Shown: positions 33,938 to 42,580 of the stretch, piece after piece
How the letters are laid out: each line of letters starts with the position of its first letter
How positions within the stretch are numbered: position 1 is the stretch's first letter
Assembly: GCF_013002715.1 (NCBI RefSeq)
Contig: NZ_JABENB010000001.1
Coordinates: forward strand, 2,294,001-2,358,000
Source of the DNA: Flexivirga aerilata
Lineage (GTDB): Bacteria > Actinomycetota > Actinomycetes > Actinomycetales > Dermatophilaceae
Direction: 5' to 3'
DNA: 64,000 nucleotides
Translations under genes and position numbers: made by a program
The notes under the pieces: model-generated
What the model saw: the letters and a program-made list of their open reading frames with translations, nothing else
The model's database searches: none
Told to the model about the DNA's origin: nothing

Positions 33938-33966
33938 TTGGTCAGGTCAGGCGACCAGCCTATGCT
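33938..33966 (+). promoter_or_regulatory. Promoter of the FemABX/ATP-grasp gene
   Basis: TTGGTC (33938-33943) and TATGCT (33961-33966) are separated by 17 bp, a good sigma-70-type promoter. The predicted transcript starts near 33973, leaving a leader of about 38 nt with GGACGGA (33994-34000) before the GTG at 34011. Confidence 0.6.
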
Positions 33967-34010
33967 GCGGGGCGCTCCCTGCCCCCCGACCCTGGACGGA
34001 ATCCCCACCC

Positions 34011-36368
34011 GTGACCTTCACCGTGCGTTCGTGCAGCCCCGAGGAGTTCCTCGCCGTCGTCCATGCGGCCGGTGGGCGCGTGCCGGTCGAGCAGTCACCC
34101 GAATGGGCGGCGTACGACGACTCGCTGCCCGGGCGCGAGCACTGGCGCTACCTCGTGGTCAGCGACGGCGACGAGCCGGTCGCCGCGCTCAGCCTGACGT
34201 CCTTCTCCGGCCGCTTCCTCGAGCAGCTCTGGGCCAAGCACGGGCCGGTCTGGCTGTCCGGTGAGCGGTCGGCGGAGCGCGAGCGTGCGGTGCGCGACGC
34301 CCTGACGTCGTACATCCGCCGGGAGCGGCCGTCGGCGGCGGTGCTGCGTCTGCACACCGAGCACCGCGGCGACGACCTCGTCGACCCGCTGATCGCGGTC
34401 TTCTACGACCGCACGGTGGTGCTCGACCTCACCAAGCCCGAGGAGCAGCTGCTCGCCGAGATGTCGCAGAGCGGGCGGCGCAACATCCGCAAGGCGCTGA
34501 AGAACGAGGACCTGGAGTTCTCCGACGACACCGGCATCGGCGAGGAGGAGTTCAGCAAGGTCATCTACCCGATCTTCGAGGAGACCGGGCAGCGCGGCGG
34601 ATTCGTGCTGCGCCCGGCGGCGTTCTACTACGAGATGCTGCGCCGGCTCGGCCCGCAGATCTGCCGGCTCTACACCGTGCGGCACCGCGGCGAGGTCGTC
34701 TCCTGGGCGCTCGTCACCGTGTATGACGGGGAGGCCGACTACTACTTCGCCGCCTCGTCGGCGCAGGCGCGCAAGCTGCTCGCCGCCTACCTCATGGCGT
34801 GGTGCACCATGCGCACGGTCAAGGCCGAGGGCGTGACGTTCTTCGACTTCCTCGGCAGCGGGTCGGACCGGGTGCCGGCGCTCAACACCCTCAACGAGTT
34901 CAAGACGTCGTTCGCCAAGAAGGGCGTCATCGACGCACCCGGACCGTGGGACGTCGTCCTCCGGCCGAACGTCATGCGCGCCTACCACGCGCAGCGGGCC
35001 GCACAGAGCGGCGCGGCCCGTGCGAAGGCGCTCGCGCGCGAGCTGACCCGCCGGGTGCCCCGCTCGAAGGCCGACCTGGTCGGCATCGTCGACGGGGCGA
35101 CGTCACGGGCAGCGGCGGCCGTCACCCGGGTGCCGCCGCCGCGCACCTCCGCGCCGGCCGCGCTGCCGGTGGTGCTCGACTTCACGCTGTCCGGCTATGC
35201 GCTCGCTCGGGCCTTCCACGAGCGCTACGGCCTGGCCAGTGTGGCGCTGGTGCCGTTCGCGACCGGTGCGATCGCCGACTCGTCGGTGATCCCGCAGGTG
35301 CGTGAGCTCGGGCGAGAGGCGGTGACCGACCACGAGATTGTGCTGCGGGCGCTCCGGGAGGTCGCCAAGGCCAATCCGGGCCTCACCGTCATACCGCTGA
35401 CCAACAACGACGCGCTGGTGCAATCGCTTGCGGCTGCACGGGATTCGCTGGGCAAGAACGTCGTCGTCCCGCACGAGACGCCCGAGATGCTGCACCGCGT
35501 GTCCGACAAGCACTCCTTCAACCAGCTCTGCGCGGCAGCGGGCGTGGCGACGCCGCGCACCGAGGTGCTTGACTTCGCGGCCGGCCGGCCGGACACCGCC
35601 GGCGTCGACCTGCCCTGGCCGCTGATCGTCAAACCCGCCGACTCCGGGCTGTTTGCCGCGCTGCGGCTGCCGGGCAAGAAGAAGCTCTACCGCATCGACG
35701 ACCGCGCCGGCCTCGACGCGCTGGTCGACCAGCTGGCCGAGGCAGGGTTCACGGGCGAGATGCTCGCGCAGGAGTTCATCCCCGGCGACGACCTGCTGTC
35801 GATCACGCTCTACCGGGCGCGCGACGGCCAGATCACCCTCGCCCGCGCCTCGGAGGTGCTCATGCAGGACCCGCGCGCGGCCTACCTCGGCATCCCGGAC
35901 GTGCAGGTCGTCACCGAGCTGGACGACGCGATCGAGCAGGGGGCGCGGATCCTCGCCGAGGCCGGCTACCACGGCTTCGCCAACCTCGACGCGATCCGCG
36001 ACCCGCGCGACGGCCGGGTCGTGTTCTTCGAGATCAACCCGCGCTACGGCCGCAACTGCCACTACGCGACCGCGACCGGGGCAAACGTCGCCGAGCAGCT
36101 GGTCGCCGACCTGATCGACGACGCGCCGGTGCAGGCGCCCCCACTGCAGGGGGAGCTCGTCTACACGACCGTGCCGCCGCGGTTCGTCGAGCGTTACCTC
36201 GGCGGCGAGGCGGGCGCGCGGGTCAAGGCGCTGGCCGCGGACGGGCGGGTCGCCGATCCGTTGGTGTATGACGGCGAACGCAACCCCAAGCACCGGGCGT
36301 ATGCCGCCATCGCCGCCCGTAACCACGCCCGCGCCTACCGCGGCCAGGCACCGACGCTGCGGGTATGA
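34011..36368 (+). CDS. FemABX aminoacyltransferase fused to ATP-grasp amino-acid ligase (peptidoglycan cross-bridge)
   Basis: A 785-residue two-domain protein. Residues 1-335 are a FemABX/GNAT-type tRNA-dependent aminoacyltransferase: VEQSPEWAAYDDS at the start, MSQSGRRNIRKALK at about 151-164, then GGFVLRPAAFYYEML and FFDFLGSGSDRVPALNTLNEFK, with the usual NxFK-like end. A charged linker (about 336-385) leads to an ATP-grasp domain (about 386-785): LDFTLSGYALARAFHERYG, VKPADSGLFAAL, LAQEFIPGDDLLS, and the metal site FFEINPRYGRN. The ATP-grasp part resembles D-aspartate ligases (Aslfm-type) that extend peptidoglycan side chains. I infer it adds an L-amino acid to the stem lysine, then a dicarboxylic D-amino acid. 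Cytoplasmic; no signal or membrane segment. Confidence 0.88.
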   Translation: MTFTVRSCSPEEFLAVVHAAGGRVPVEQSPEWAAYDDSLPGREHWRYLVVSDGDEPVAALSLTSFSGRFLEQLWAKHGPVWLSGERSAERERAVRDALTSYIRRERPSAAVLRLHTEHRGDDLVDPLIAVFYDRTVVLDLTKPEEQLLAEMSQSGRRNIRKALKNEDLEFSDDTGIGEEEFSKVIYPIFEETGQRGGFVLRPAAFYYEMLRRLGPQICRLYTVRHRGEVVSWALVTVYDGEADYYFAASSAQARKLLAAYLMAWCTMRTVKAEGVTFFDFLGSGSDRVPALNTLNEFKTSFAKKGVIDAPGPWDVVLRPNVMRAYHAQRAAQSGAARAKALARELTRRVPRSKADLVGIVDGATSRAAAAVTRVPPPRTSAPAALPVVLDFTLSGYALARAFHERYGLASVALVPFATGAIADSSVIPQVRELGREAVTDHEIVLRALREVAKANPGLTVIPLTNNDALVQSLAAARDSLGKNVVVPHETPEMLHRVSDKHSFNQLCAAAGVATPRTEVLDFAAGRPDTAGVDLPWPLIVKPADSGLFAALRLPGKKKLYRIDDRAGLDALVDQLAEAGFTGEMLAQEFIPGDDLLSITLYRARDGQITLARASEVLMQDPRAAYLGIPDVQVVTELDDAIEQGARILAEAGYHGFANLDAIRDPRDGRVVFFEINPRYGRNCHYATATGANVAEQLVADLIDDAPVQAPPLQGELVYTTVPPRFVERYLGGEAGARVKALAADGRVADPLVYDGERNPKHRAYAAIAARNHARAYRGQAPTLRV

Positions 36369-36414
36369 CGGTGCGCTTCTGACGCGTTGCGTCTGATCGG
36401 TTGCTGCTGACGGG

Positions 36415-37305
36415 TCAGGCCGCAGCGTAGCGCATGGCGTCCTCGATGCTGCGGTGCCGCCACTGGAAGTCGTTCTGCTGCAACACTTTCGGGCGCATCC
36501 GGGTGCTGGCGACGACGTCGTCCGCAAACTCGCCGAGCACGAGGCGCAGCCCGAATTTCGGCGCCGGGAAGACCGTCGGCCGGTGCAGCACCGAGCCGAG
36601 CGCCTTCATCGCGTCGCGCTGGCGGACCGCCGCCGGCGTCGACAGGTTGACCGGGCCGGTGATGTCGGCGTCGTCGACGAGGTGGGTGAGCGCGGCGATC
36701 TGGTCGGCCAGGGTGATCCACGACCACCACTCCCGGCCGTTGCCGAGCGGACCGCCCAGCCCGAGCTTGGCGAGCGGCAGGACGCGCTTCATCAGCCCGC
36801 CGCCATCGGGCGCGAGCACCAGGCCGGTGCGGGCGAACGCGACGGGCAGGCCGGCCGACACCGCGGGCGCCGCAGCCGCCTCCCACCGCTGCACCAGGTC
36901 GGGCAGGAAGCCGGTGCCGGGCGCCGAATCCTCGTCGACCTCCTCCTCGCCGCGGTCGCCGTAGTAGCCCATCGCGGAGCCGCTGACCAGCCGCACCGGC
37001 GTGTCCAGCCCGGCGAGCGCCTCGGTGAGCGTGCGGGTGCTGTCGACCCGGGAGTCGATCAGCGTCTGCTTGTAGGACGCAGTCCACCGGTGATCGCCGA
37101 TGCCCGCTCCCGCGAGATTGACCGCAGCCGAAATGCCTTGCAACGCTTCAGGATCCAGCTGTCCCGCGGCGGGATCCCAGCGGACCTCGCCGGGAGACTC
37201 CGGCGCTCGCCGCACCAGTTTGACGACCTGGTCGCCGCGGTCGGTGAGGGCACGGGAGAGCGCGGTGCCGATCAGCCCGGACGATCCGGTGATCGCTACT
37301 CGCAT
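36415..37305 (-). CDS. TIGR01777 family epimerase (SDR, SulA-like)
   Basis: Extended short-chain dehydrogenase-like protein of 296 residues, usual for the TIGR01777 family. It opens with the NAD(P) loop VAITGSSGLIGTALSRAL (residues 3-20) and contains NLAGAGIGDHRW, VSGSAMGYYGDRG (with YY at the catalytic position) and GREWWSWITLADQIAAL. The family also has a C-terminal DUF1731, visible from about residue 245 (PAPKFGLRLVLGEFADDVV). The biochemical role is unknown. GGAGGT lies 6 nt upstream of the ATG. In mycobacteria the orthologue sits between lipB and dlaT; here it lies between the inserted FemABX region and the E2 gene. Confidence 0.93.
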   Translation of the reverse strand: MRVAITGSSGLIGTALSRALTDRGDQVVKLVRRAPESPGEVRWDPAAGQLDPEALQGISAAVNLAGAGIGDHRWTASYKQTLIDSRVDSTRTLTEALAGLDTPVRLVSGSAMGYYGDRGEEEVDEDSAPGTGFLPDLVQRWEAAAAPAVSAGLPVAFARTGLVLAPDGGGLMKRVLPLAKLGLGGPLGNGREWWSWITLADQIAALTHLVDDADITGPVNLSTPAAVRQRDAMKALGSVLHRPTVFPAPKFGLRLVLGEFADDVVASTRMRPKVLQQNDFQWRHRSIEDAMRYAAA

Positions 37306-37384
37306 GGGGGACCTCCACTTGCGTCGGAACGGGTGAAGGACCAGTCCAGCACACTTGCCGGGGAATGCTGGCAGAGTCGGCCCC

Positions 37385-38083
37385 GTGAGCAGCGAGTGGT
37401 CGAGCAGCTACCGGGAGTGGGCCGCGGCGCCGGGCATCACCGCCTGGACGAGTGTCAGTGGGCCGCGTCCGGTGCGAGTGCTGCCCGACGGCTGTCTCGA
37501 CCTGATCTGGACCGACGGCGCCTTGAGCGTCGCGGGGCCGGACACCGCCGCAAGGCTCGTGCCGGACGAATCCGCGCGCCGGCGCGTGGGACTGCGCTTC
37601 GCGCCCGGCGTCGGGCCGGCCGTCCTCGGTCTGCCGGCGAGCGAGCTCACCGACCGGCACGTCGCGGCGGCCGATGCGCTGCCGTCCGGCCGGGGGCGGT
37701 CGCTCGAGCGCGGCCTGCGTCATACGGGCGGGATGGGGGAGGAGGTCGTCGCCGGGTTGCTGGCGTCACTCGACCCCGCGCCCGCCGATCGCGTCGTCCT
37801 CCGCCTGGCGTTGCTCGCCGCAGACGGCACCCCGCTGCCGCTGATCGGGCGAGAGCTCGGGCTGAGCCCGCGACAGGTGCACCGCCGGTCCGTTGCGGCG
37901 TTCGGTTACGGACCGAAGCGACTGCACCGGATCAGCCGCTTCCAGCGGGCGCTGCGCGAGTTGCGTGCAGGCGTCCCTGCCGCGGAATGCGCTGTGCGGA
38001 ACGGCTTTTCGGATCAGGCGCACCTCAGCCGGGAGGCACGGGCGCTCGCCGGCGTGCCGATCCGGGACCTGCTCACCGGCTGA
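37385..38083 (+). CDS. AraC-family transcriptional regulator
   Basis: Regulator of 232 residues. The N-terminal part (PVRVLPDGCLDLIWTDG, about residues 20-36) is the DUF6597-type sensor common in actinobacterial AraC proteins. The C-terminal 100 residues hold two helix-turn-helix units: LPLIGRELGLSPRQVHRRSV and ECAVRNGFSDQAHLSREARA, ending in an AraC-like ALAGVPIRDLL. The GTG at 37385 is the chosen start; a longer in-frame start at 37355 lacks a ribosome site. It is divergent from the epimerase gene by 79 bp; its target is unknown. Confidence 0.88.
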   Translation: MSSEWSSSYREWAAAPGITAWTSVSGPRPVRVLPDGCLDLIWTDGALSVAGPDTAARLVPDESARRRVGLRFAPGVGPAVLGLPASELTDRHVAAADALPSGRGRSLERGLRHTGGMGEEVVAGLLASLDPAPADRVVLRLALLAADGTPLPLIGRELGLSPRQVHRRSVAAFGYGPKRLHRISRFQRALRELRAGVPAAECAVRNGFSDQAHLSREARALAGVPIRDLLTG

Positions 38084-38093
38084 CGGGAGCGGG

Positions 38094-38579
38094 TCAGGGC
38101 AGCGGCGCGAAGATGTCGACGCCGTTGCCGTCCGGGTCGAGCACGGTCGCGTAGCGCTGCCCCCACGGCGCGTCGAAGGGCGCCAGCGAGCCCTCGTGGC
38201 CGGCGGCGGTGACCTGCTCGTAGACCGCGTCGACGTCCGCGGGGGAGTCGACCAGCAGGGCGAGCCCGATGCGGCCGCCGCGCACCGGCTGCCAGTCGGG
38301 ATGGAAGGACCGCACCGTCGACTCGGGGTCCCACGCGAGACGCATGCCGCCGTCGAGGGTGATCTCGACGTGCGGCGCGTCGTCGACGCCCTCCGGGATC
38401 GGCAGGCCGAGCAATCGGTAGAAACGCAAGGACGCGGGCAGGTCGGCGGTCACGATGCCGACGAGGTCGACGCGGGCGTTGCGGGCCGGTCCGGTGCTGG
38501 TGCCGGTGTGAGTGGGGGCGTCAGTGCCGGTGCCGGTGGCGTTGTCAGTGCCGGTGCTGGGGCTGGGTTGTGTCGTCAT
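38094..38579 (-). CDS. VOC-family (glyoxalase/bleomycin-resistance-like) protein
   Basis: Small vicinal-oxygen-chelate protein of 161 residues. The first 35 or so residues are a low-complexity Thr/Gly/Asp/Ser tail. The VOC fold begins at DLVGIVTADLPASLRFYRLL and ends with ATVLDPDGNGVDIFAPL, in which the metal-binding Glu expected near the end is Asp. The substrate is not evident; similar proteins often accompany AraC regulators and it converges with one here (10 nt apart). Start ATG 38579, with TACGTT 6 nt upstream on the minus strand, so probably leaderless. Confidence 0.85.
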   Translation of the reverse strand: MTTQPSPSTGTDNATGTGTDAPTHTGTSTGPARNARVDLVGIVTADLPASLRFYRLLGLPIPEGVDDAPHVEITLDGGMRLAWDPESTVRSFHPDWQPVRGGRIGLALLVDSPADVDAVYEQVTAAGHEGSLAPFDAPWGQRYATVLDPDGNGVDIFAPLP

Positions 38580-38661
38580 ACCGACAACGTATGGCGAGCG
38601 CGCGCCCCCGTCGTGAACGTTTCGGACACCGCCCGCCCGGGCCGACAGGCCCACGTACGCA

Positions 38662-38704
38662 CCGAGGGGCCCACGAAATCCAGCGGACTTGGTGGGCCCC
38701 TCGG
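38662..38704 (-). terminator. Hairpin after the E2 gene
   Basis: A perfect 13-bp GC-rich stem (38662-38674 with 38692-38704) and a 17-nt loop lie about 60 nt past the E2 stop in the direction of its transcription. There is no U-tract, as is usual for this genome, so termination is plausible but unproven. Confidence 0.5.
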
Positions 38705-38765
38705 GACCGTTGTGTGCCTCTCGATCAGGTGGTGCGAGCGATCGAGGTGGTGCGGGTGAAGGCGC

Positions 38766-40700
38766 TCAGACCTCGAACGCGCCCTCCTCGAGCCGCTCCT
38801 TCATCGCCGTGAGGAAGCGGGCCGCGTCGGCGCCGTCGACGATCCGGTGGTCGTAGGACAGCGCCAGGTAGACCATCGACCGGATCGCGATCGTCTCGCC
38901 GCCGTCGGCGTCGGTCACCACCACCGGTCGCTTGACGACCGAGCCGGTGCCGAGGATGCCGACCTGCGGCTGGTTGATGATCGGGGTGTCGAACAGCGCG
39001 CCGCGGCTGCCGGTGTTGGTCAGCGTGAAGGTGCCGCCGCCGAGCTCGTCCGGCGTCACCTTGTTGCTGCGGGTGCGCTCGGCCAGGTCCGCGGTCTTGC
39101 GCGCGAGGCCGGCGATGTTGAGGTCGCCGGCGTTCTTGATCACCGGGACGAACAGGCCCTTCTCGGTGTCGACCGCGATGCCGAGGTTCTCCTGCGGGTG
39201 GTAGACGATCGACTCGCCCTCGACGCTGGCGTTGAGCTGCGGGTAGGCCTTGAGCGCCTCGACCGCGGCCAGCGCGAAGAACGGCATGAAGCTGAGCTTG
39301 ACGCCCTCGCGCTGCTCGAACGCGGTCTTGTTGCGCGCGCGCAGGCGGGCGATCTTGGTGACGTCCACCTCGACCACCGTGGTCAGCTGCGCCGACACCT
39401 GCAGCGACTCGACCATCCGCTGCGCGATCAGCTTGCGCATGCGGGTCATCTTCTCGGTCGTGCCACGCTTGGCCGAAACCTCAGGCACCGCAGACGATTT
39501 CGACGATGCGGCTGCGGCGGGCGCGTCGCCTGCCGGTGCCGGGGACGCGGCAGCGGCCGGCTGCTCGGCCGGCTTGGCGGCGTCGAGCACGTCCTGCTTG
39601 CGGATGCGGCCACCGACGCCGGTGCCCTTGACCGTCGACAGGTCGACGTCGTGCTCCGCGGCCAGCTTGCGCACCAGCGGCGTGACGTATGACGCAGGCT
39701 CCTCCCGGTTGGAGCTCGCGGCGGGAGCCGGAGCACTGGCCGGCGCGCTCGCCGGGGCCGGTGCCTGCGGGCTCGGCGGCGGGGTCTGCGACGCGGCCGG
39801 TGCGGCCGGCTGCGCGGGCTGCTGAGGTGCCGACTGCTGGGGAGCTTCCTGCTTCGGCTGCTCCTGCTGCGGCGCCTCCTGCGGGGCGGCCTGCTGCTTC
39901 GGCTGCTCCTGCTGCGGCGCCTCCTGCGGGGCGGCCTGCTGCTTCGGCTGCTCCTGCTGCGGAGCCTCCTGCGCGGGCGCGGCCGCCGCGCCGCCGCCGG
40001 ATGCTTCGCCGCCGATGACCGCCAGGTCGGCGCCGACCGGCACGGTCTCGTCCTCCTGGACCAGGATCTTGCTCAGCTTGCCGGCGATCGGCGACGGCAC
40101 CTCGGTGTCGACCTTGTCGGTGGAGACCTCGAGCAGCGGCTCGTCGACCGCAACCTCTTCGCCCTCGGCCTTCAGCCACCGGGTGATGGTGCCCTCGGTG
40201 ACCGACTCGCCCAGGGCCGGCATGGTGATCTTCTCGCCGCCGCTGACCTCGCCACCGGTGTTCGCGACCGGCTGCTCGGCGGGCTGCTGCTGCTCGGTGG
40301 AGGGCGCCTCGGCCGGGGCGGCCTGCGACGCGGGCGCCGCCGACTGCTGCGGGGCGGCCTGCTCCTCCTGCTGCTGCGCCTGCTCCTGCGGGGCGGCCTG
40401 CTCCTGCTGCGCCTGCTCCTGCTGGGCGCCGCCCGACCCGGAGTCGCTCGCCGGGGCGGCGGCACCGTCACCGATGACCGCGAGGTCGGCGCCGACCGGC
40501 ACCGTCTCGTCCTCCTCGACGAGCACCTCCTGCAGGGTGCCGGCGACCGGAGACGGGATCTCGGTGTCGACCTTGTCGGTGGAGACCTCGAGCAGCGGCT
40601 CGTCGACCGCAACCTCTTCGCCCACCTGCTTGAGCCAGCGAGTCACGGTGCCCTCGGTCACCGACTCGCCGAGTGCTGGCATTGTCACGCGTTCAGACAT
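38766..40700 (-). CDS. sucB: 2-oxoglutarate/2-oxoacid dehydrogenase E2 (dihydrolipoamide acyltransferase)
   Basis: E2 core of a 2-oxoacid dehydrogenase complex, 644 residues. Two near-identical lipoyl domains (residues about 3-77 and about 160-236) each have ESVTEGT and VSTDKVDTE, where Lys is the lipoylated residue. They are separated by Gln/Ala/Pro-rich linkers, the second containing three copies of a 15-residue block. A peripheral subunit-binding domain follows ([17 protein letters not shown]). The catalytic domain ends with the active-site block [19 protein letters not shown] (His and Asp). It resembles mycobacterial DlaT, which serves both pyruvate and peroxide-defence complexes, so acetyl- or succinyl-transfer is not settled. 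Start ATG 40700. It is 44 nt downstream of lpdA in the same operon. Confidence 0.93.
   Translation of the reverse strand: MSERVTMPALGESVTEGTVTRWLKQVGEEVAVDEPLLEVSTDKVDTEIPSPVAGTLQEVLVEEDETVPVGADLAVIGDGAAAPASDSGSGGAQQEQAQQEQAAPQEQAQQQEEQAAPQQSAAPASQAAPAEAPSTEQQQPAEQPVANTGGEVSGGEKITMPALGESVTEGTITRWLKAEGEEVAVDEPLLEVSTDKVDTEVPSPIAGKLSKILVQEDETVPVGADLAVIGGEASGGGAAAAPAQEAPQQEQPKQQAAPQEAPQQEQPKQQAAPQEAPQQEQPKQEAPQQSAPQQPAQPAAPAASQTPPPSPQAPAPASAPASAPAPAASSNREEPASYVTPLVRKLAAEHDVDLSTVKGTGVGGRIRKQDVLDAAKPAEQPAAAASPAPAGDAPAAAASSKSSAVPEVSAKRGTTEKMTRMRKLIAQRMVESLQVSAQLTTVVEVDVTKIARLRARNKTAFEQREGVKLSFMPFFALAAVEALKAYPQLNASVEGESIVYHPQENLGIAVDTEKGLFVPVIKNAGDLNIAGLARKTADLAERTRSNKVTPDELGGGTFTLTNTGSRGALFDTPIINQPQVGILGTGSVVKRPVVVTDADGGETIAIRSMVYLALSYDHRIVDGADAARFLTAMKERLEEGAFEV
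39852..39970. repeat. 45-bp tandem repeat in the E2 linker
   Basis: The minus-strand code for [15 protein letters not shown] is repeated almost exactly, with two full and one partial 45-bp copy between 39852 and 39970. The copies are nearly identical at DNA level, implying recent duplication. They lengthen the flexible arm after the second lipoyl domain. Confidence 0.8.
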
Positions 40701-40744
40701 GGATGACAGTCTCCTTGATTCTGTATGCAATCTGCAGGCGGGTC

Positions 40745-42124
40745 TCACGCATGGGCGTGGAGCGGCTTTCCGGCGAGCGCGAGGTGGGCCTCGCCGAGCG
40801 ATTCGTTCTGGGTCGGGTGCGCGTGGATCAGACCGGCCACGTCGTCCGGCAGCGCCTCCCAGCCGACGATGAGCTGGGCCTCGCCGACCTGCTCACCCAT
40901 GCGGGCGCCGATCATGTGGACGCCGACGACGGCCCCGGTGTCGGCGGCGCGCACGACCTTCACGAAGCCCTGGGTGGCGAGGATCTGGCTCTTGCCGTTG
41001 CCGCCGAGGTTGTACTCGTAGCTGCTGACCTCGCCGTGCCGTTCGTGCGCGGCCTCCTCGGTCAGGCCGACCGACGCGATCTCGGGCTCGCAGTAGGTGA
41101 CCCGCGGGATTCCGCTCTCCTCGATGACCGCCGGCTGCTTGCCGGCGATCTCCTCGGCCACGAAGATCCCCTGCGCGAATCCGCGGTGCGCCAGCTGCAG
41201 GCCGGGCACGATGTCGCCGACGGCGTAGACGCCCGGCACCCCGGTGCGCAGGCGCTCGTCGGTGATCACGTAGCCGCGGTCCAGCGTGACGCCGGCCTCG
41301 GCATACCCGAGGTCGTCGGTGACCGGGCCGCGACCGACGGCCACGAGCAGCAGGTCGGAGGTCACGGTCTCCCCGGACTCCAGGGTGACCGTCACGACGT
41401 CACCGTCCTGGCTTGCGTCGGTCAGCTTCGCGCCGGTGAGCGCCGTGATCTTGCGCTTCTTGAAGGCGCGCTCGAGCTGCTTGGAGATCGCCGGGTCCTC
41501 GGCGGCGACCAGCCGGGGGAGTGCCTCGACGATCGTGACCTCGGAGCCGAACGAGTTGAAGACAGAGGCGAATTCGACGCCGATGACGCCGCCGCCGAGC
41601 ACGGTCACCCGCGACGGCACGTGGTCCAGGCTGAGCGCCTGGTCGCTGGTCATGATCCGGCCGCCGAGCTCGACGCCGGGCAGGGTCTTGGCGTAGGAGC
41701 CGGTCGCCAGCACGATGTTCTTGCCGGTGAGCACGCGGTCTCCGACGGTGACCGTGGTGGGTGAGGTGAGGCGTCCGGTGCCCTCGACATACGTGATGCC
41801 GTGCGACTTCACCAGGCCCTGCAGACCCTTGTAGAGGCGGCCGATGACGCCGTCCTTGTAGCTGTGCACGCCCGACATGTCGACCGACTCGAACGTTGTC
41901 TTGACGCCGAACTTCTCACCCTCGCGGGCGGTGTCGGCGACCTCGGCCGCGTGCAGAAGCGCCTTGGTCGGGATGCAACCGCGATGGAGGCAGGTGCCCC
42001 CGACCTTGTCCTTCTCGACGAGCGCGACGCTCAGGCCGAGCTCCGCGGCGCGGAAGGCGCAGGCGTAACCGCCGCTGCCGCCACCCAGGATCACGATGTC
42101 GTACGAATCGGCTTCTGCCGTCAT
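40745..42124 (-). CDS. lpdA: Dihydrolipoyl dehydrogenase (E3)
   Basis: FAD-dependent E3 subunit that reoxidises lipoyl groups with NAD+; 459 residues. FAD loop [20 protein letters not shown] (residues 9-28); redox-active disulfide [16 protein letters not shown] (about 41-56); NAD loop [17 protein letters not shown]; and the C-terminal His-Glu catalytic pair in [17 protein letters not shown]. The ATG at 42124 is preferred over upstream in-frame codons. It precedes the E2 gene on the same strand, so the two form an E3-E2 operon; the E1 genes are elsewhere. Confidence 0.96.
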   Translation of the reverse strand: MTAEADSYDIVILGGGSGGYACAFRAAELGLSVALVEKDKVGGTCLHRGCIPTKALLHAAEVADTAREGEKFGVKTTFESVDMSGVHSYKDGVIGRLYKGLQGLVKSHGITYVEGTGRLTSPTTVTVGDRVLTGKNIVLATGSYAKTLPGVELGGRIMTSDQALSLDHVPSRVTVLGGGVIGVEFASVFNSFGSEVTIVEALPRLVAAEDPAISKQLERAFKKRKITALTGAKLTDASQDGDVVTVTLESGETVTSDLLLVAVGRGPVTDDLGYAEAGVTLDRGYVITDERLRTGVPGVYAVGDIVPGLQLAHRGFAQGIFVAEEIAGKQPAVIEESGIPRVTYCEPEIASVGLTEEAAHERHGEVSSYEYNLGGNGKSQILATQGFVKVVRAADTGAVVGVHMIGARMGEQVGEAQLIVGWEALPDDVAGLIHAHPTQNESLGEAHLALAGKPLHAHA

Positions 42125-42307
42125 TGCTCGAAGCGCTCCCTTGCGTCTCGTCGCCGATGAGGTGTGGTGCATCGCCATCTTGGCACTGTCGGTCACGTCA
42201 CGCGGCGGCGGCACCGATACCGATGGCGTCGATCACCGGCTAATCACTGGTTGGGGCGGTGCCCGCCGTGCGAGAGTGGCCGGACCGCAACAACGAGGAG
42301 GTCGACC

Positions 42308-42487
42308 GTGACGGACAAGAACGGGCCCAGCGACGAGGTCAAACGCAAGTTCCGCGAGGCCCTGGACAAGAAGCACGCGCACGGCGGCAAGGACGTTTCC
42401 GACAACTCCGAGCACTCCAAGGTGCACGGCACCCACGGCGCGGAGACCAGCGGCGCGCAGCAGATGTTCCGCCGTAAGTCGGGCTGA
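42308..42487 (+). CDS. DUF5302-like small actinobacterial protein
   Basis: Short, very polar protein of 59 residues, rich in Lys, Asp and His (for example DEVKRKFREALDKKHAHGGK), with a Met-Phe-Arg-Arg-Lys end; no domain of known function. It resembles the DUF5302 family of small actinobacterial proteins. The GTG at 42308 has AGGAGG 6 nt upstream, the clearest ribosome site in this part of the window, which supports real translation. A strong bidirectional terminator follows. Confidence 0.75.
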   Translation: MTDKNGPSDEVKRKFREALDKKHAHGGKDVSDNSEHSKVHGTHGAETSGAQQMFRRKSG

Positions 42488-42505
42488 CCGGACTGCTCTC
42501 GAGAC

Positions 42506-42545
42506 AAGGACAACCCGCACCGAGTGTTCGGTGCGGGTTGTCCTT
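42506..42545. terminator. Bidirectional hairpin terminator
   Basis: A perfect 18-bp stem (42506-42523 with 42528-42545) with loop GTGT lies between the convergent small-protein gene and pepA. The arms begin and end AAGG/CCTT, giving a short U-run on the plus strand and serving both directions. Confidence 0.88.
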
Positions 42546-42580
42546 TGTGTCGCGTATGCCGGGTCAGGCGCGTCGCGGGA

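Noticed and set aside
33564..34010. N-terminal extension of the FemABX fusion
   Set aside because: It is antisense to the ABC ATPase gene; the promoter at 33938-33966 and the FemABX-like start support the GTG at 34011.
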